From NCBI GenBank assembly GCA_947467145.1, contig CANIGJ010000022.1:1-64000 (forward strand): 64,000 nt of DNA, in the 5' to 3' direction. A program made the position numbers and the translations under genes. Position 1 is the first letter of the stretch, and every line of letters begins with the position of its first letter. This document shows positions 63,929 to 64,000 of this stretch, in pieces. This DNA is from Rhodospirillaceae bacterium. Lineage in GTDB: Bacteria; Pseudomonadota; Alphaproteobacteria; Rhodospirillales; UBA2165. The notes under the pieces were generated by a model, which saw only the letters and a program-made list of their open reading frames with translations, made no database searches and was not told where the DNA came from.

Positions 63929-64000
63929 ATGCGTATCCGCGGTATGACGAAATTTGTCTGTGTCTTGATGATCGGTCTCGCAGCCGGCGCGACACCCGTG
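63929..64000 (+). CDS. Start of a secreted protein (cut by the window end)
   Basis: Only 24 codons are present from ATG 63929. They read as a signal peptide: basic start (MRIRGMTK), hydrophobic core (FVCVLMIGLAAGATPV). GAGAGG lies just upstream. Product unknown. Confidence 0.5.
   Translation, partial: MRIRGMTKFVCVLMIGLAAGATPV

Overview
The window is about 64 kb of GC-rich chromosome from an alphaproteobacterium, most likely a Rhodospirillales-type organism. This is inferred from a CcrM-type GANTC methylase next to rnhB, a GTTC-N7-GTTC LexA box, and several gene orders typical of the class: ftsE-ftsX-ydcF-plsC, argH-lipoprotein-lysA-TIGR02302, chorismate mutase-hisC-tyrosine-pathway dehydrogenase, metX-metW, and the obgE-to-rppH run. 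No rRNA, tRNA, CRISPR array, prophage or classical insertion sequence was seen.

Layout. 1-3450: two copies of a hairpin-ended element carrying a GIY-YIG nuclease gene (copy 1 internally deleted). They flank cytochrome b561, a MarR regulator, a carboxymuconolactone decarboxylase-like protein and a 2-hydroxyacid dehydrogenase. 3457-5557 (minus): small unknown protein, MATE exporter and truncated haemoglobin as one operon. 5558-5969: AT-rich spacer with a phased ATGATGAGA array and a LexA box, followed by a radical-SAM repair-like protein, an ArsC-like protein and two small proteins. 8397-11624: CPA2 antiporter, rnhB and ccrM. 11646-14247: ETF genes and a hydroxybutyryl-CoA dehydrogenase. 14394-18786: small unknowns, then plsC, ydcF, ftsX and ftsE. 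18969-28763: zinc-ribbon/DUF3426 protein, methyltransferase, TIGR02302 protein, lysA, a 45-residue lipoprotein, argH and an aminopeptidase P. 29201-33395: CoA ligase, ChaC, DMT permease and a DUF2125 protein.

33392-38276: aromatic amino acid and histidine genes, divergent from metX-metW. 38293-43243: methyltransferase, DUF1348 protein, a cysteine-less FGE-like protein and 2-oxoacid:ferredoxin oxidoreductase. 43492-54770 (minus): a long, tightly overlapping run read as obgE, proB, proA, nadD, rsfS, rlmH, gpmI, envC, ctpA, divergent polysaccharide deacetylase, rppH. This couples ribosome maturation, proline and NAD synthesis, and cell-wall cleavage. 54902-57147: a DUF1190 lipoprotein / ATP-grasp ligase / DUF350 cassette lying between rplU-rpmA and obgE. 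58113-62270: a VUT (queuosine-precursor) transporter, two tandem pirins, then queA and tgt. 62336-64000: an IscU-like scaffold, a luciferase-like monooxygenase and the start of a secreted protein.

Most of the window is housekeeping. The least conventional features are the GIY-YIG elements with REP-like hairpin ends, the phased repeat array next to the LexA box, the GANTC cluster at ccrM, and the YgiB/YgiC-like/DUF350 cassette.
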